Positions 1 to 13,156 of a stretch of DNA of 64,000 bases are shown here, piece after piece; the first letter of the stretch is position 1; every line of letters begins with the position of its first letter. A program made the position numbers and the translations under genes. The stretch covers positions 20,217,498 to 20,281,497 of the forward strand of contig NC_044925.1 in assembly GCF_003576645.1 (NCBI RefSeq). Direction: 5' to 3'. The stretch comes from Ipomoea triloba. Taxonomy: Eukaryota > Streptophyta > Magnoliopsida > Solanales > Convolvulaceae. The notes under the pieces are model-generated. The model was not told where the DNA came from, did not search any database, and saw only the letters and a program-made list of their open reading frames with translations.

Positions 1-479
1 GTAAACTTTTGAATCAATTGATGAGAGAAAATTGAAGCAACAATCTTTAGCAGTAGATGTGTATTTTAATATATGTACTGGAATACCATTTACATTCAAT
101 GAAATGGCTTTCTTTATATTTTGCATTCATATAGTTGGCTTGGTAAAAATAGGTGTAGTGGAAAGAAAGCATATACTTGGAATACCCTTTTGCATTCAAT
201 GTAATCGATTGCTTGAAAAAAGAAAACATTGCACATGAAAACCAATATTGACCAAAAGATGTTGATATCACCAATACATAATTACCATAGTTTGACAAAA
301 AAAAAAAAAAAAAAACCTGCCAAATGGAAGTCATAGTTTAACAGAATTACATTTTGGCATAATCATCAACACTAAAATATTTTGGCATAATCATAGTTTG
401 ACAAAAACATGTCTAACATAATCACCATCAAAACATGTAAACCTTACTTCACTCAATATTAATTGGATCATTGTTGTTT

Positions 480-1572
480 CCTTGAAACTTATATAGATTT
501 GGAAGTGGTTGAAGATCTTGTTGAATACTTCTTCCTAATTGGAGGTCTTGGAATAACACTTGTTTCAACTTTCAATTTCATTTGTTTTTGTTTTTTCTTG
601 GAAGGAGGTGTTCCATAGCATATTCTCACTCCATTCTTGGTAAGGTGTACTTTATTTCTAGCAAGTGGGGCTTCAAATTGGACTTCAACTTGTGCTGCAT
701 GTGTTATTGCTTCTAGTTCTGCACCTTGGACTTCTGGTTCTGCAAGTGAATTGGCTTCAACTTGGGCTTGGGCTTCTGGTTCTGCAAGTGAAATAGCTTC
801 TTAGAGTTACTGTCCAAGGACAACTACTACGCTTGCATTTTGCTACCAATCTCTCTTTGTCATTCTTTACAATTTTTAGATCTTTTCTATTGTTAAATGC
901 ATAATTGGTGACTGCTTTCTTAAAGTCTTATTTGCTAGCAAAAGTTAATCCTAGAACAAAAGTGGGCTCTTTCATATTAGTAGATGCCCAAAAAATAGGT
1001 CACTTACCCCCTCTAGATCACTATTTGAGTCTTTTAATGATTTATCATCAGATAGATTAGGTTCATCCAAGTTTCTCTCTCAACTTTTCACACCAACTGG
1101 TTGATTAGAATTATCTTCAACGCCACCAAACTCAACTGTGGAATCAACATTCTGATCAAAGACACAATCATTGTATTTGATGTGGTACCAACCATTTCAT
1201 ACTCACTGTCACTACACTCCTCTGACTGCTCATCATTTTCCACATCACCATCACTACCTTTATTATATTGTACTCCTTCTACTACGGTACAATCCACCAA
1301 AATCTCCACTTCCCTATTTGGATTTAATTCATTTACCCCCAAAGACCAAACTTCATAATCACTTTGCAGTTCTATTAATGTAGATTGTGAGAATGCATAC
1401 CACTAGCTTCATTATTGTTGTACCCTAACTCTGTCAACTTCTCTCTCAACACTATTAAACCAAATTCATCTTTATCAATTTTGTTGAGAAAAGCAGTTTT
1501 CCTAACCTTATTAATTGTCTCACCGTGTAACAATTTAAGAGTAAAACTTGATGTATCACATATTAATAACAT
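480..1572 (-). mobile_element. Mutator-like element (MULE) transposase remnant, internally deleted
   Basis: Read on the minus strand, three recognisable blocks survive. At 1572-1375 there is a PB1-like N-terminal segment ending in an LTELGYN-type motif. At 1342-1088 there is an acidic Asp/Glu/Ser stretch. At about 990-835 there is a MuDR DNA-binding-like block, FVLGLTFASK then DFKKAVTNYAFNN and VKNDKERLVAKCK, broken by one TAA. A basic C-terminal tail (KKYSTRSS) reads at about 700-480. The catalytic DDE core and zinc knuckle that normally lie between are missing, and several stops interrupt the frame, so this is a dead deletion derivative. Family assignment rests on the MuDR-domain block; element ends and TIRs were not located with confidence. 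Confidence 0.7.
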
Positions 1573-2451
1573 TGTTTGACAATTAAGCCTAAATTATAAA
1601 TACAGGAATCAAATTGCAAGAATAATTAACTGCAATTATACACAGGAAAATCACTTGATAGTTGAAAGTGGTCCCCTTCAACATAGGAGTAACTATCACA
1701 GAAAAAACACAAGTCCCATAGGAATAAAGATGAAAGTGCATGCCACATGATAAAGTAAACATTCTATTAGGGAAGTTTTGGTCCTCACATTACAACAACA
1801 ATACTGCAATACAATACAATTCAATGTAAACACAATACATAATAAAGTAATATATCATTGATAGGAACACTTTTATAAGTACAAACCAAGATTGCATAAT
1901 ACACTTTTATGTAAACATAGTGCATAAACAGAAGCACCAAACACTACTAGCATCACAAAAGTTCCATACGAACACACATATAGACACGAAATTAGTTAAA
2001 ATTAATAGTTTAGACATCAAAAACTTACTACATTGCAGCATCTTCGAATTACTTCTTAAATTGCGCGAAGTCATTCTTCTACTTCTTGAAGATCAATGCG
2101 TTGATTTGTGTGATTTTTATTTTCGATTTAGGTTAGGGTTTGCGAGAGAGGGTGAAACTGAAATGCGTGAGGTAGGAATGTTTGGCTGTGTTTAATTTTT
2201 TTTTTTTTAATTTATGTCATTAGTGGGTGAGATGGAAAAGACAATATTACCTATGCTAAAATGGGGAAAACAATTTTTTAGCTAAAATTGAATGGAGAAT
2301 GCACCGGAATAACCAAATTCGCTAAGAAAGAAATAGTCGTGGACCAATTCTACAAGTTTTAAAAGTTGTAGATCAAAGTTGTTAGTGGCACCATAGTCGT
2401 GGGACCAAAAGTACGAAAAATTCTACATAATTATCCATCACAAATATGTTT

Positions 2452-2502
2452 ATATATACATACATATATATGTGTGTGTGTGTGTGTATGTATATGTGTA
2501 CT
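2452..2502. repeat. TA/TG microsatellite
   Basis: A run of TATATACATA followed by about nine TG units and further TA/TG steps. It sits in 2300-3800, an AT-rich stretch in which I see no gene. Confidence 0.85.
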
Positions 2503-3820
2503 TATTTTAATTATGTATTTACCACCCTTGTAGTTATGTATATTAATTAAATGCCTGGCCTGCACGAACAACTCAATCAATTTGTTCTTGAGTAATAGAT
2601 TGTGGACAATGACACGAGATTGAGCCTTTACAGTCGCAGTGTGAGAGTATCACTCTTGTGGTCAATTATATTAATCAACAAAAATCACATATAGCTTGAT
2701 CAAAGTTTTATGCAATTAACAATTAAATCACAAAAAACAATGCTTATAGAAATTAAATAGAAAATTATATTATCATGAATTAAAAATAAGATACATAAAT
2801 AAATATTACTATAAGTTCAAGTTCCTATTAAACTTTAACTACTCGTATATAATTAAAGTATGAAAACTTAATGATTGTAGCCTTGTGCCTTGCTATTTTC
2901 TTTTTCCACCCTTGTGTTATAATGAAAACTCAAATTTGAAACTTCTTCTACATGAATATGGTGTCAAAGCTATATATATAGGGTCATTCTTCTATGAGAA
3001 TCTCTCTCATATGAGAACTATGGACAAATAGAAGAAATAGAAATGAAAAGATCAACAACCTTAGCTTGATTTAACCAAGCCATCCAATTCATTGCCATAT
3101 AATTAGCAGTTCAATTCAGGAGAAATTCTCAATTAAAAGGCAATTAAGTCTATCCATGTGCGCACAACTTCTGTTTAAAAAGGAAAAAATTGAGTGTGGT
3201 AGTGCTATTTTGGTTAAAAAGGAAGTGCTAATTAAAGTGGGGAAATTAATTACCATAATTAAACTTATTCTGGTTCAAATGCATGTAGTATTGTTATTCT
3301 ATGTTATAATTATGTGAGTAAACAACCACATGGATGGTGCTGATGCATGCTTTCTGAATGTGTGCATCAATGCACAAATGCACAATTTGGTGCTCACTGA
3401 TGATTGAGACCAACAAGCATTAGTGTAAAGTTTGTAACCAGCTAACTTATCATGATAGTCGTTATTGGTTGGACTCGTAGTTTCTTGTTTTATGTTGTTG
3501 GTTGCTTGGCTTTTTGGCGTTGTTTATTTAATCTCTTTGTTTTTGGATAATTTTTTCTTACGACTTGTTGATATATAGATAATGTTTTCTTTTTGTTGTG
3601 TTCTTTTTTTAATACTTCTTTGAATAACTTACTTTCCCTGATTTGTGTATGCTGTGGCGTGGATTGTGGCAGGGGGTGCGCACTTGTATTCTCAAACATG
3701 TGCACTACTGTTGACAAAATTTGAGAAATGGTTGAATGCCTCTTTCTTTGATGATCTTTCCTTTTAATACCTATTTTATACAAGAAAATATTTACAATAA
3801 CTACACTAATTATTGCTAAT
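2503..3820. other. AT-rich intergenic stretch, no gene seen
   Basis: No open frame here resembles a known protein. A Lys-rich frame at 3783-3490 on the minus strand looks like compositional noise. Confidence 0.6.
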
Positions 3821-3856
3821 TTACTTTAGGTAAGAATATATACGGCTAATACACAA

Positions 3857-3996
3857 ATTATGATCAATGAGAACTATATGCAACCAAACGATTACGAGAA
3901 TCCACAGGAAAGAAAAGATCTCGAGTAGAAGTGCCTTGCAAATAGTGAACAATATGATGGACAACAACCAAGTGAAGTTGCCAAGGGGTATGCATA
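3857..3996 (-). mobile_element. Ty1/copia RNase H-proximal fragment
   Basis: The minus-strand frame reads QLHLVVVHHIVHYLQGTS followed by a FFPVDS..LVAYS segment. This matches the region just before and into copia RNase H (the family pattern is HxxAxxRxLRYLxGT..GLFF..). It lies downstream, in element orientation, of the integrase piece at 4211-4790, so it is probably the 3' part of the same element with the reverse transcriptase deleted. Frames are broken. Confidence 0.6.
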
Positions 3997-4085
3997 AATT
4001 GACTAACATCTACATAAGGAGGGATTGGGGCAAAAGATCACCCTCATCACAATGATATTTAACATTCCCTTCTAGGGAGTAGCAA

Positions 4086-4147
4086 CAGATTGACCATTAT
4101 GAAGATCAACAATGTACAAATTGACCATTATGAAGATCAACAATGTA
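4086..4147. repeat. two-copy tandem repeat, period about 31 bp
   Basis: The segment TTGACCATTATGAAGATCAA and its continuation occur twice in tandem, between the copia RNase H and integrase fragments. Confidence 0.85.
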
Positions 4148-4210
4148 ATTATCTCCTGAATGTATTTAAATTTAAGAAAAGACAAGCCAGTGTAGAGTGC
4201 ACTTCATTGC

Positions 4211-5951
4211 TTAATAGTTTGTGTTAAAGACCTCAGTTCTAGACCTTTTACTCTTTCTGGGATTATTTACATCAAAATTCACCCCATGAGTAAATGTAGA
4301 AGAAGATATAGTGACAAATGTAGACAGAGATTTAGGCACATTCACTTTTAAATGAAACATTTGTTCAAAAAATTCAGCATCTCTAGCTTCACATATAGAA
4401 CGATCATGCAAACACATAAATCTATATGCAACATTATTTTCAGCATATCCAATAAATACTGCATCTATAGTCCTTGAACCAATGTTTACACGTTTGACAG
4501 AAGGTATCCCAACTTTGGCAAGACACCCCCACACTTTCAAGTATTTTAAATTTGGGGCATACCTTTTCCAAAGTTCAAAGGGTGTTTTATCATAATTTTT
4601 ATGAGGTATTTTGTTTAGCACATAATTGGCTACAAGTACAGCTTCCCCCCACAAGCTGCCAAGTAGACCAGAACTGAGAAGCATAGCATTCATCATTTCC
4701 TTAACAATTCGGGTTTTCCTTTCAGCTACCCCATTTTGTTGTGGGGTGTGAGGAGCATTTTTTCATGTATAATACTTTCACTTTCACATACACTTTCAAG
4801 AAATGTCGTACTATATTCACCACCTCTATCTGACCTTAACCTTTTGATCTTTCGATCTAATTGATTTTATACTTCTGCTTTGTAAATGAGAAACTTGTGC
4901 TCAACTTCATCTTTAGTTCTTAAAAGATATATTTTTGTGCATCTTGAAAAATCATCAATGAAGGTTATAAAATATCTTTTTCCTCCTTTACTTTCTGTAT
5001 TTTTTAAAATCGGCTAGATCTGTGTGAATCAGCTCTAGCAACTCAGTTTGCCTTTGAGTTACCGGGAGAAAAGGTTTTCTTATAAATTTTGCTTCAGCAC
5101 AAGTTTCACATTTATCAAAACCATCATCAACTAGATTAGGTAGTAAATTCAAATGCTTGAATCGTTTCACTGACTTAGCATTAACATGCCCTAACCTTTT
5201 ATGCCAGATATTTATGAATTCAACAATATAAGTAGAAGTTTAACTATTATTCATATCAATGGAAGCATAAGTATCCAATACAAAAAAATCCCCCATTCAT
5301 GTATCTCTTTCTTATGTACTCTCTTTTATGAGATAAAACTAATTTATTAGCCTAAAAAACTAGTTTAATTCCGACTTTATTAAGTAGAGCACCGGAGATC
5401 AGATTTCTATGCAGCGAAGGGACAAATAGCACATTATGCAAAGCTAGAGACTTACCGTGGTTAAGCTTAAGAATGATTTTTCCCTTACCGAGCACCTCTG
5501 AACTGCTAGAGTTCCCCATGAAGACCTTTTCACCATTTGGTAAGTCTTCAAATTCTTGAAACAGGTTTTTGTCAGCATAAAAGTGGCGAGAAGCCCCCCG
5601 TGTCCACAATCCATTGTGTTGTATCTCCCACTAAATTGACTTCAAGGATAACTGTTGCAATGACATCATTATGTTCAGTCAGATGAGCTTGGATAGCCTA
5701 ATTTGTTTTTGGGCCACCTTGCCTTGTATCCTTACGGTAGTAGCATTGATGGGCTCGGTGACCATGCTTCCCACACACGAAGCATCCTCCCTTTGTTTTC
5801 TTCTCGATCTTGTTACCCTTCTTTAAATTATTCGGCTTGTGATTTGTTTGCTTATTCCCTTATTGGAACCAGTAAATTTATTCCTGTCACTTATTGCACT
5901 AGTTTCTACAATATTAGCTTTAATAGTAGGAATAGCAAGATATTTCCCTAA
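4211..5951 (-). mobile_element. Ty1/copia polyprotein remnant (zinc knuckle, protease, integrase)
   Basis: On the minus strand this carries, in order from high to low coordinates: the end of gag with a CFVCGKHGHRAHQC zinc knuckle (CX2CX4HX4C, about 5750-5790); a protease/pre-integrase segment at 5609-5352 (MWTRGASRHFYADKN, then a LHNVLFVPSLHRNLIS-type block); the integrase HHCC end near 5170-4988 (CETCAEAKF); and the integrase core C-terminus with PQQNGVAERK (about 4725-4760) followed by 161 codons to 4211. Stops and frameshifts separate the pieces, so it is defunct. The 5' half of gag lies beyond a LINE insertion, at 7250-8044. Reverse transcriptase is absent. Confidence 0.85.
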
Positions 5952-5984
5952 AGATGAATTCTTGAATGTGAAGTTGGGCCACAA

Positions 5985-7245
5985 TCCAAGCTATATTTGA
6001 CGAAGTATTCGAGCAGGTCAGAATTTGCTTCGTGAAGGGGTGGTGAGGAGAGTGGGTGATGGTCGAGACACATTAGTGTGGGGTTGGCCGTGGTTGGCAG
6101 ACACGGGTGATCCATCATTGCATACTAGTTGTGTTGAGGAACTTAAGGAGGCCAAGGTATGCAATGTCTCATCTGATCATGCAGATACTTGGTGCTGGAA
6201 AAATGATATTCATGGGAGATACACGGTTAGGCAAGGATATCATTTGCTAACCCATAATCTCATGCTGCAAGAGCCAAACTTGGAGTTTACAGAATGGAAG
6301 AAAATTTGGAGTCTCCCTGTACCACCTAAGGTGAGGAACTTTTTATGGCGTTGCATGAGAAATATTTTGCCAACTCGAGAAATTCTTGAGGCCAAGGGTG
6401 TTTGGATTGGTGGTGGGTGTGTTTGGTGTGCCAATGATTTTGAAACCATTACTCGTTTATTCTGTGATTGCCCGATTGCTTGCCAGCTTTGGGGTTCATC
6501 TGATATTTTAAATGGACGTACTTTTGTGGAATTTGTAGAGTCTATGTTGCGGGCTCCTGGAACTGATATGGCTGTGCTTTTGGCGGCGCGTTCTGGACTT
6601 TATGGCTGGGACGTAATAGTGCAGTGTGGAATGGTGATTATTGGACAATTGAGAGGTTGGCAGCACATGTTCAGAAAATGGTGGTGTCCTGGCAGAATGC
6701 ACAAACATCTATTATCCCTATGCCAGTTGTCATGGGAATTAGCAGTGATATTTTGTTGGCTCCACCGAATGGTTATATAAAGTGCAATGTTGATGCGGCC
6801 ATTTTCGATACAGGAACAGGGTATGGGGCAGTTATACAAGATACTGATGGAAGATTCATGGCATGCAAAGGTGGTCATATTCAAAGTGTTATGGATCCCT
6901 ATATGGCAGAGGCGATAGCAGTAAAGGAGGCCCTCACTTGGCTCAAGGGTCGCAATGCAACTAATATCATTCTCGAAACCGACTGTTTAAAATTTTGCAA
7001 TACTTTTAATTCGTCTTGTTATGACCTTTCTTATGTTGGTTTAATTATTAAGCAGTGTCAGATGATTGCTAGTGACATTAGCAACGTTATTGTTCGTCAT
7101 GTCAAGAGGTCAGTGAATTATGTAGCTCATGCGCTAGTTCGGGCGACTGATTCTTCTTCTGTCCTGGTGTGTGGGAGTCTGTTCCTCCACCGTGTCTTTC
7201 GGATTTGATTATGATTTAATGATTATATCCTTTTATTGTCAAAAA
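5985..7245 (+). mobile_element. LINE (L1-type) 3' fragment nested in the copia remnant
   Basis: The plus-strand frame from 6025 encodes the zinc-binding reverse-transcriptase region (zf-RVT) typical of plant LINEs: WKKIWSLPVPPKVRNFLWR, then a CVWC..ETITRLFCDCPIA cysteine/histidine block. After a frameshift between about 6600 and 6780, the second frame (to 7208) is an RNase H domain of the RVT_3 type: KCNVDAAIFDTG, MAEAIAVKEALTWL, LETDCLKF and RHVKRSVNYVAHAL. It is 5'-truncated (no reverse transcriptase palm) and ends near TTGTCAAAAAGAAAG, resembling a weak A-rich LINE tail. Copia gag continues on both sides in the opposite orientation, so the LINE arrived later. I could not find a clear target-site duplication. 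Confidence 0.85.
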
Positions 7246-7249
7246 GAAA

Positions 7250-8044
7250 GAGAGGAAATAGTTAATAGTCTTATCTTTAAGACGATTGGCTTCTTCTATT
7301 TGTAGATGGTTGATCAGCTCCTATAGGGTCATGTCCTTCTTCTTGTGTTTGAGTTTGTTGTGATATTCAGACCATGACTCAGTCATTTTCTTGATTAAAA
7401 CATTAGTTTGCAACACTTCACACATTGACATACCTTTTGCCAAAATATTGGCACAGAGTGTCTCGTATTCGTGGACTTGCTCCATGATTGACTTTGTATC
7501 AACCAAACGACAGTTAAGCCAGTTACCTAGCTATGGCATACTTTTGTTTCCCCGCATAATTAGTCCCATATTTCTTCTCAAGTGCATCCCAAATCGCTTT
7601 AGCATACTTGTAAGAAAAAAAAAACAAGTCAAATAATGGATCAGACATGTGGCTTAGAAGGTGCCCTCTCATAGTTTTATTGTCCTTGTCTTACTTCTCG
7701 CGAGAGGCAATGTCGCATTTTGCAGCTAGTGTAACTATCTTAGATGTCTTTGGCTCATGTAGAATAAGATCAGAAGTTATTTCGGCAGTGGTGGTGGACT
7801 TCTATTTTGGTTTAGTATTTTGCGGTGGAAGGGGATCATTTAATAGAACATAATCAAGTTCAAGTTGAAAGAAAATCAAATTTCTTTGTGACCAGCATCG
7901 GAAGTTTGTACTGTCAAGAGGTTCAAGCTTTGAAAGATCAGGGATAAGCTTAGAGGTCGCCATCTGAACTAGAAAAAAAAATTCACTCTTAGATTGTTGA
8001 AGCAGTTCAGACGTATACCTGCCAAACCCAGTGAACCCAAACAA
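7250..8044 (-). mobile_element. Ty1/copia gag remnant (5' part of the split element)
   Basis: The minus strand from about 7962 reads MATSKLIPDLSKLEPLDSTN followed by FRCWSQRN. It continues through MSDPLFDLFF..AKAIWDALEKKYGT, VHEYETLCANIL, KKMTESWSEYHNKLKHKKKD and INHLQIEEANRLKDK. This is the canonical gag (UBN2-type) order of copia elements, with scattered stops. The same reading resumes on the far side of the LINE at about 5945 (SSLGKYLAIPTIKANIVET), which shows that 4211-5951 and this block were one gag-pol. Confidence 0.85.
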
Positions 8045-8443
8045 AAAAATACACTCAGGAAGAAAGAAAGTTGTGGCATGTTATTAAACACTGCCCTTAG
8101 AGTGAAATAACATGCCCTTAGAGTGAAATTCGCTGTCACGGTGCAGTATATCAACAACACGGCGTCACTCCCCTAAAGTTAACACGTACAACTACTCACA
8201 GACTCGTGCACCCGAGACCTGCAGGTTGGAGGTTAGAACCTGACTAACTGATCATTGTCGAAAGAAGAACACAGTGGATGAGGATAGGAATTTCTCTCTT
8301 GCTCTTTGGACTATGGCAGTGAGATTATTTATACATGCATAGGCATGATGCTTGATTTGTTTTCAACCACACACTTATTAATATGGAGAGAAATAATCTC
8401 ATCTTGGAAACGCGTGTGAAGACAGAGGAAAAAGAAGAAAAAA

Positions 8444-8719
8444 TTAAACAATGGTCTGAAATATTTGCATTACTAACAAAGCTATCTCCGGAGAAGAAAT
8501 AAGGATGATAGGGACCAAACCACAACGCATATATATAATATGACCATGTTTCTTGGCTAGCTTATTAAGATCTTGGTGGGGAGTTTTGCCCAGCAAATGA
8601 AGATGTCCCAAAATTGGAATACCCTTTGGGTCATGAGGGAGTTTTTTCTTGATGTTAAGCAACTAATGGAGAAGATAAACAATTATGGCTGCTGCTACTA
8701 TTGTTCATATCCAGGCCAT
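8444..8719 (-). pseudogene. cytochrome P450 N-terminal fragment (CYP71-clan-like), pseudogene
   Basis: The frame starts at 8719 with MAWI then a TGA, followed by TIVAAAIIVYLLH, a [40 protein letters not shown], and [20 protein letters not shown]. This is the membrane anchor plus Pro-rich hinge (the PPGPxGxPxxG pattern) of a microsomal plant P450 of the CYP71 clan. Two Trp codons appear to have become stops. The similarity ends after about 90 codons near 8444, without the I-helix, ExxR or haem-binding Cys regions. It is a 5' gene fragment and cannot make an enzyme. It lies between the copia remnant and the PPR gene. Confidence 0.8.
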
Positions 8720-9050
8720 TGCCTTAGTGATATGAAGCTTTTCAATTCACAAAATTTGTGTTCTTATTTCTGAGTAGAACGAAGAGGAACCCAAGCAACG
8801 AAAAGACGATTTTACCCCTTAACTTCACCACCTAAGATGATGAAAGGACTAATGGTGAAAAGATTTTGATAGTCAAATGTCACATTTGTTCGAATTAAAA
8901 GACGGTGACTAAATGTGGCAAATCACTATACTCAGAAGACCTTTGCTGGAATTAAATCATTGATTAAACGTGAAAATGTTATTAACTCAAAAGAATAAAT
9001 GTACCTGAAATTATGAGCAACGGTATTAACAGTTAGATAACGGCAAAATC

Positions 9051-12000
9051 ATGCGCTTCAGAAAAGTAAACAGCAGCACCTCCTCGCGCTTCCTGCATAT
9101 CGATCCCATAAGCGATCTCAAAGCGGCAAAGCCTCTTTCCCTGACCCCCAAAGTATCTGAGGATGCAAAACCACAGCACATGGCAGCTTCTGTTGCTAGT
9201 TCAAACATAGTGAAATGGAACATGTCAATCACCAAGCACATGCGGAATGGCGAATGTGAATCTGCATTGCGCTTATTCAAGTCCATGCCTAGGAAAAACT
9301 GCGTGTCTTGGAACTCCATGATCTCTGGGTACTTGTCAAATAACAGGTTCGACCTCGCACACCAGCTGTTCAATCAAATGCCTCAAAGGGACTTGGTTTC
9401 TTGGAATGTAATGTTAGGTGGGTATGTGAAGAATAAGAATCTTGGGGCAGCTAGGTTGTTGTTTGATCAAATGCCTAAGAGAGACGTTGTGTCATGGAAC
9501 ACTATGCTATCTGGGTATGCCCAAAATGGGCATATTGATGAAGCGAGGAGGATATTTGATATCATGCCTGTGAAGAATGAGATCTCATGGAATGCGCTGC
9601 TTGCAACATATGTGCAGAATGGGAGGATTGAAGCTGCTAGGAGATTGTTTGAGTTGAAGGAAAGTTGGGCGGTGGTTTCTTGGAATTGCTTGATGGGTGG
9701 GTATTTGAAGAAGAGGATGTTGGCGGAGGCCAGAGCGGTTTTTGATAGAATGCCTACGAGGGACAAGGTTTCATGGAATACTATGATTTCCTGTTATGCT
9801 CAGAATGGTGAATTGGAGGAAGCAAGGAGGTTGTTTGATGAGTCTCCTGTTAAAGATGTATTTACTTGGACTTCAATGGTTTCAGGGTATGTGCAAAATG
9901 GTAGAGTGGAGGAAGCTAGGGGGATTTTTGATGAGATGCTAGTGAAGAATGAGGTTTCATGGAATGCAATGATTGCTGGTTATGTTCAGTGCAAAAGGAT
10001 AGACTTGGCGAGGGAATTGTTTGATGCAATGCCCTGTAAAAATATTAGTTCATGGAACACAATGATAACTGGTTATGCTCAAAATAGCGATATTGTTAGT
10101 GCAAGGAGTTTGTTTGATTGTATGCCTATGCGCGATTGCATTTCTTGGGCTGCAATTATTGCAGGGTATGCTCAATGTGGTAATAGTGAGGAGGCATTGC
10201 ACATGTTTGTGGAAATGACAAGAGATGGAGAGAGGCTTAATAGGTCATCATTTACATGTGTCATAAGTACATGCGCTGACATTGCAGTTTTTGAGTTGGG
10301 AAAGCAGATACACGGCAGACTTGTAAAGGCAGGATATGAATCAGGTTGTTATGTGGGGAATGCACTCCTAGCAATGTATTGCAAGTGTGGAAGCATTGGA
10401 GAGGCACTTGATGTATTCAAGGGAATAGCAGAGAAGGATGTGGTCTCTTGGAACACGATGATTGCTGGTTATGCAAGGCATGGATTTGGCAAAGAAGCTC
10501 TTGATTTTTTTAAAATGATGAAGGACTTTGGTATCAAACCTGATGATGTTACCATGGTAAATTTTTATGTTCAGCTTTTTGTAAATTGCATTTCAAAAAA
10601 ACAACACCACCACCCAGGCATATCTCTAACAAAAGGGCCAAGGCTAATACTCATAGCTAGTTTGTATTTCGGGTTTCTCCCTCAGTTCTTAAAAAAAACT
10701 AAACTGTAGATATATTAATACAAAAAAAAAATGTACATAAATAATTACAAGGCTGTCAAAAGCATCACTGACATATAACCAGACAGCCAATTAAAACTTG
10801 AAGGGATATCAAATTACAAAAACTGTGCAAATGAACTAAACCCCCAAAGTTGCATTTAATTGATAGTAGTATAGAGTCATGCTAGTCATGGCAAGGGCAT
10901 ATGGCATATGTTAAATGGGCTTTGAGTAAATTGGACCTTGAATTGGTCCCAAGGGTTCATTAGTGCTCCAGGATTTTTCATCTCATGCATCACCTCCAGA
11001 TCCTATGCTTGAAGTGAGATGGAGCTAACCTTAAATGGCTGTTACTTGGCTACCTTTATTCTATAACTGTCTAGCAGACTTGGTCTTACTAGCCACACAC
11101 ATACACACACTTGTCAATTCTTTTAGTTAAACACTAAAACAGCTACTTACTCAAAGATACGGCTTTATTTTTATTGTGATCCTTAGAACTAACTCAACTA
11201 AGTCATTTTATATCAATGTTTATTTTGCAAACCATAATTAGGGGAGACATTTTTCTTTTTCTAGTAATTAGCTACTATTTCTGATGTAAGCTTTTCTTAA
11301 GTATGCATGCATTTTTTTTTCTTGATATAATGATGATTAGAATTGACTCATTGGCTTATGTTATTTAGATTGGAGTACTGTCTGCATGCAGTCATACTGG
11401 CTTGGTTGACAGGGGAATGGAATATTTTTATTCTATGAAGGTAGACTATGGGATAGTTGCAAATTCAAAGCACTACACTTGCATGATTGATCTCTTGGGT
11501 CGAGCTGGACGCCTAGATGATGCTCAAGACTTAATCAAGAGCATGCCCTTTGAACCAGATGCTGCCACTTGGGGTGCTCTCCTTGGGGCAAGCAGGATGC
11601 ATGGAAATACAGAATTAGGAGAAAAAGCTGCTGAAAATATTTTTGTATTGGAGCCTTGGAATGCAGGGATGTATGTTCTTCTGTCTAACTTGTATGCAGC
11701 TTCTGGTAGATGGCGTGATGTTAGTGAGATGAGATTAAAACTGAGAGATACTGGTACAAGGAAAGTTCCTGGGTACAGCTGGGTTGAGGTACAAAACAAG
11801 ATTCATATATTTTCAGTTGGGGACTCCACACATCCTGACAGTGCTAGAATATATGCTTTCTTGGAAGACTTAGAACTACGAATGAAGCATGAAGGCTATG
11901 TGGTTGCTACAAAATTAGTCTTGCATGATGTGGATGAGGAGGAAAAGGCACATATGCTGAAGTATCATAGTGAAAAATTAGCTGTTGCATTTGCAATTCT

Positions 12001-12175
12001 GAATGTACCCACTGGGAGACCAATTCGTGTGATAAAGAATTTAAGGGTTTGTGGAGACTGTCACACTGCAATCAAACTCATATCAAAGATTGTTGGGAGA
12101 TCAATAATTCTACGGGATAATAACCGTTTTCACCATTTCACTGATGGTATATGCACCTGTGGGGATTATTGGTAA
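9051..12175 (+). CDS. DYW-class pentatricopeptide repeat protein, At4g02750-like
   Basis: This is a predicted organellar RNA-editing factor. Exon 1 is 9051-10556 (502 codons) and exon 2 is 11369-12175. The intron 10557-11368 has GT (ATG|GTAAAT) and AG (TTATTTAG|ATT) ends and joins in frame as [17 protein letters not shown], giving about 770 residues. A short basic/Ser-rich N-terminus suits a transit peptide. Tandem degenerate PPR motifs follow ([25 protein letters not shown] and so on, mostly 31-residue spacing). The E/E+ region comes next ([19 protein letters not shown]), then a DYW deaminase-like domain with [10 protein letters not shown] (the HxE zinc motif), CGDCH (CxxC) and a terminal CGDYW. 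The closest protein I know is Arabidopsis At4g02750, of about 780 residues. That homologue is intronless as I recall, so the 812-bp intron is unusual. The gene converges on the DRB gene. Confidence 0.92.
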
Positions 12176-13156
12176 GAGCAAAGTGTTGCTGGTTTAACAT
12201 ATATGGGTAAAGCCATGAAGATACCATTGCTTTCAAATTTAGTCCTCATGATTTTCTGAATATATTGTGCTACCAGTCACAATAGTTTGCTCAGTGGTCA
12301 TTCTCAATGCCTCTTGAAAGGATAGGAAGGGAAAGCTCCACTCTAATCCTTTCCTAATCCAGAAAATAGAGGACATCTTTCATAGGAAAACATACAAACT
12401 TCTTTTGAAGTTTGAGCGCTTAGGTGAGTATTACAAGTTGGTCAATGAGAGTTGCTGTCAAGGATGTAAATGATCTGTTGCCAGTGCAAAGGAAAAAGGA
12501 TTGGCAGTTATGTATTGCAGTTCAAACTGCTAGGCTTAATGACTTAAGTGCCCTCTAAAGATCTGACAGCAGCCTTTGTGAATACATGGAACCTATGATG
12601 CAGTGAAGCAGCAGAGGTCAAATTGATATCAAATGGTACATTTTAAGGGAAAAGCTTGAAGTGATGATTCATCGGGAGTGTCATTCAAGTTTTGCATCTT
12701 ATTAGGAACCCGCATCAGATGACTTTGGGGGATGAAGAGGAAGTCTTGAAGTTAGGCTTAGAAAACAAGGTACTTTTGCAATGGACAATAATTCCTTTCA
12801 TGTCATTATATACAAGATCTCAGTTACATTTTGTAATTTGAAGTCAAAGTTCTTATATTATAAAATTGTTAAGTCTTGCCAAAATAAAATTCCAAAATGA
12901 GAACAAGCAAAACAGAAGAAAATGTAGAATGGTAAAACACTAACTACTCTCTCTCTATATATATATACTATATAGAGTACTAAAATTGTTTGTGGATATA
13001 TAGGAAATCATGTGCAGGAAATGAGAGAGTCATTACAGACAGCGCAATTTAAAGCCAGTTAATACAGTTAGCAACAGTGTACTACAATCTTAACCAAGTT
13101 TTATAGTGCAGCAAACATTAACTTCTAAAATGTTAAATTAACCACTGTTTAAAAGT
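12176..13156. other. intergenic/3' UTR space between convergent genes
   Basis: This holds the 3' flanks of the PPR gene (+) and the DRB gene (-). No further gene was recognised. A short CT/TA microsatellite lies at about 12950-12978. Confidence 0.6.

Noticed and set aside
5703..5951. 82-codon plus-strand ORF (MFLGHLALYPYG...)
   Set aside because: It is antisense to the copia zinc-knuckle region, whose minus-strand reading is clearly the real one.
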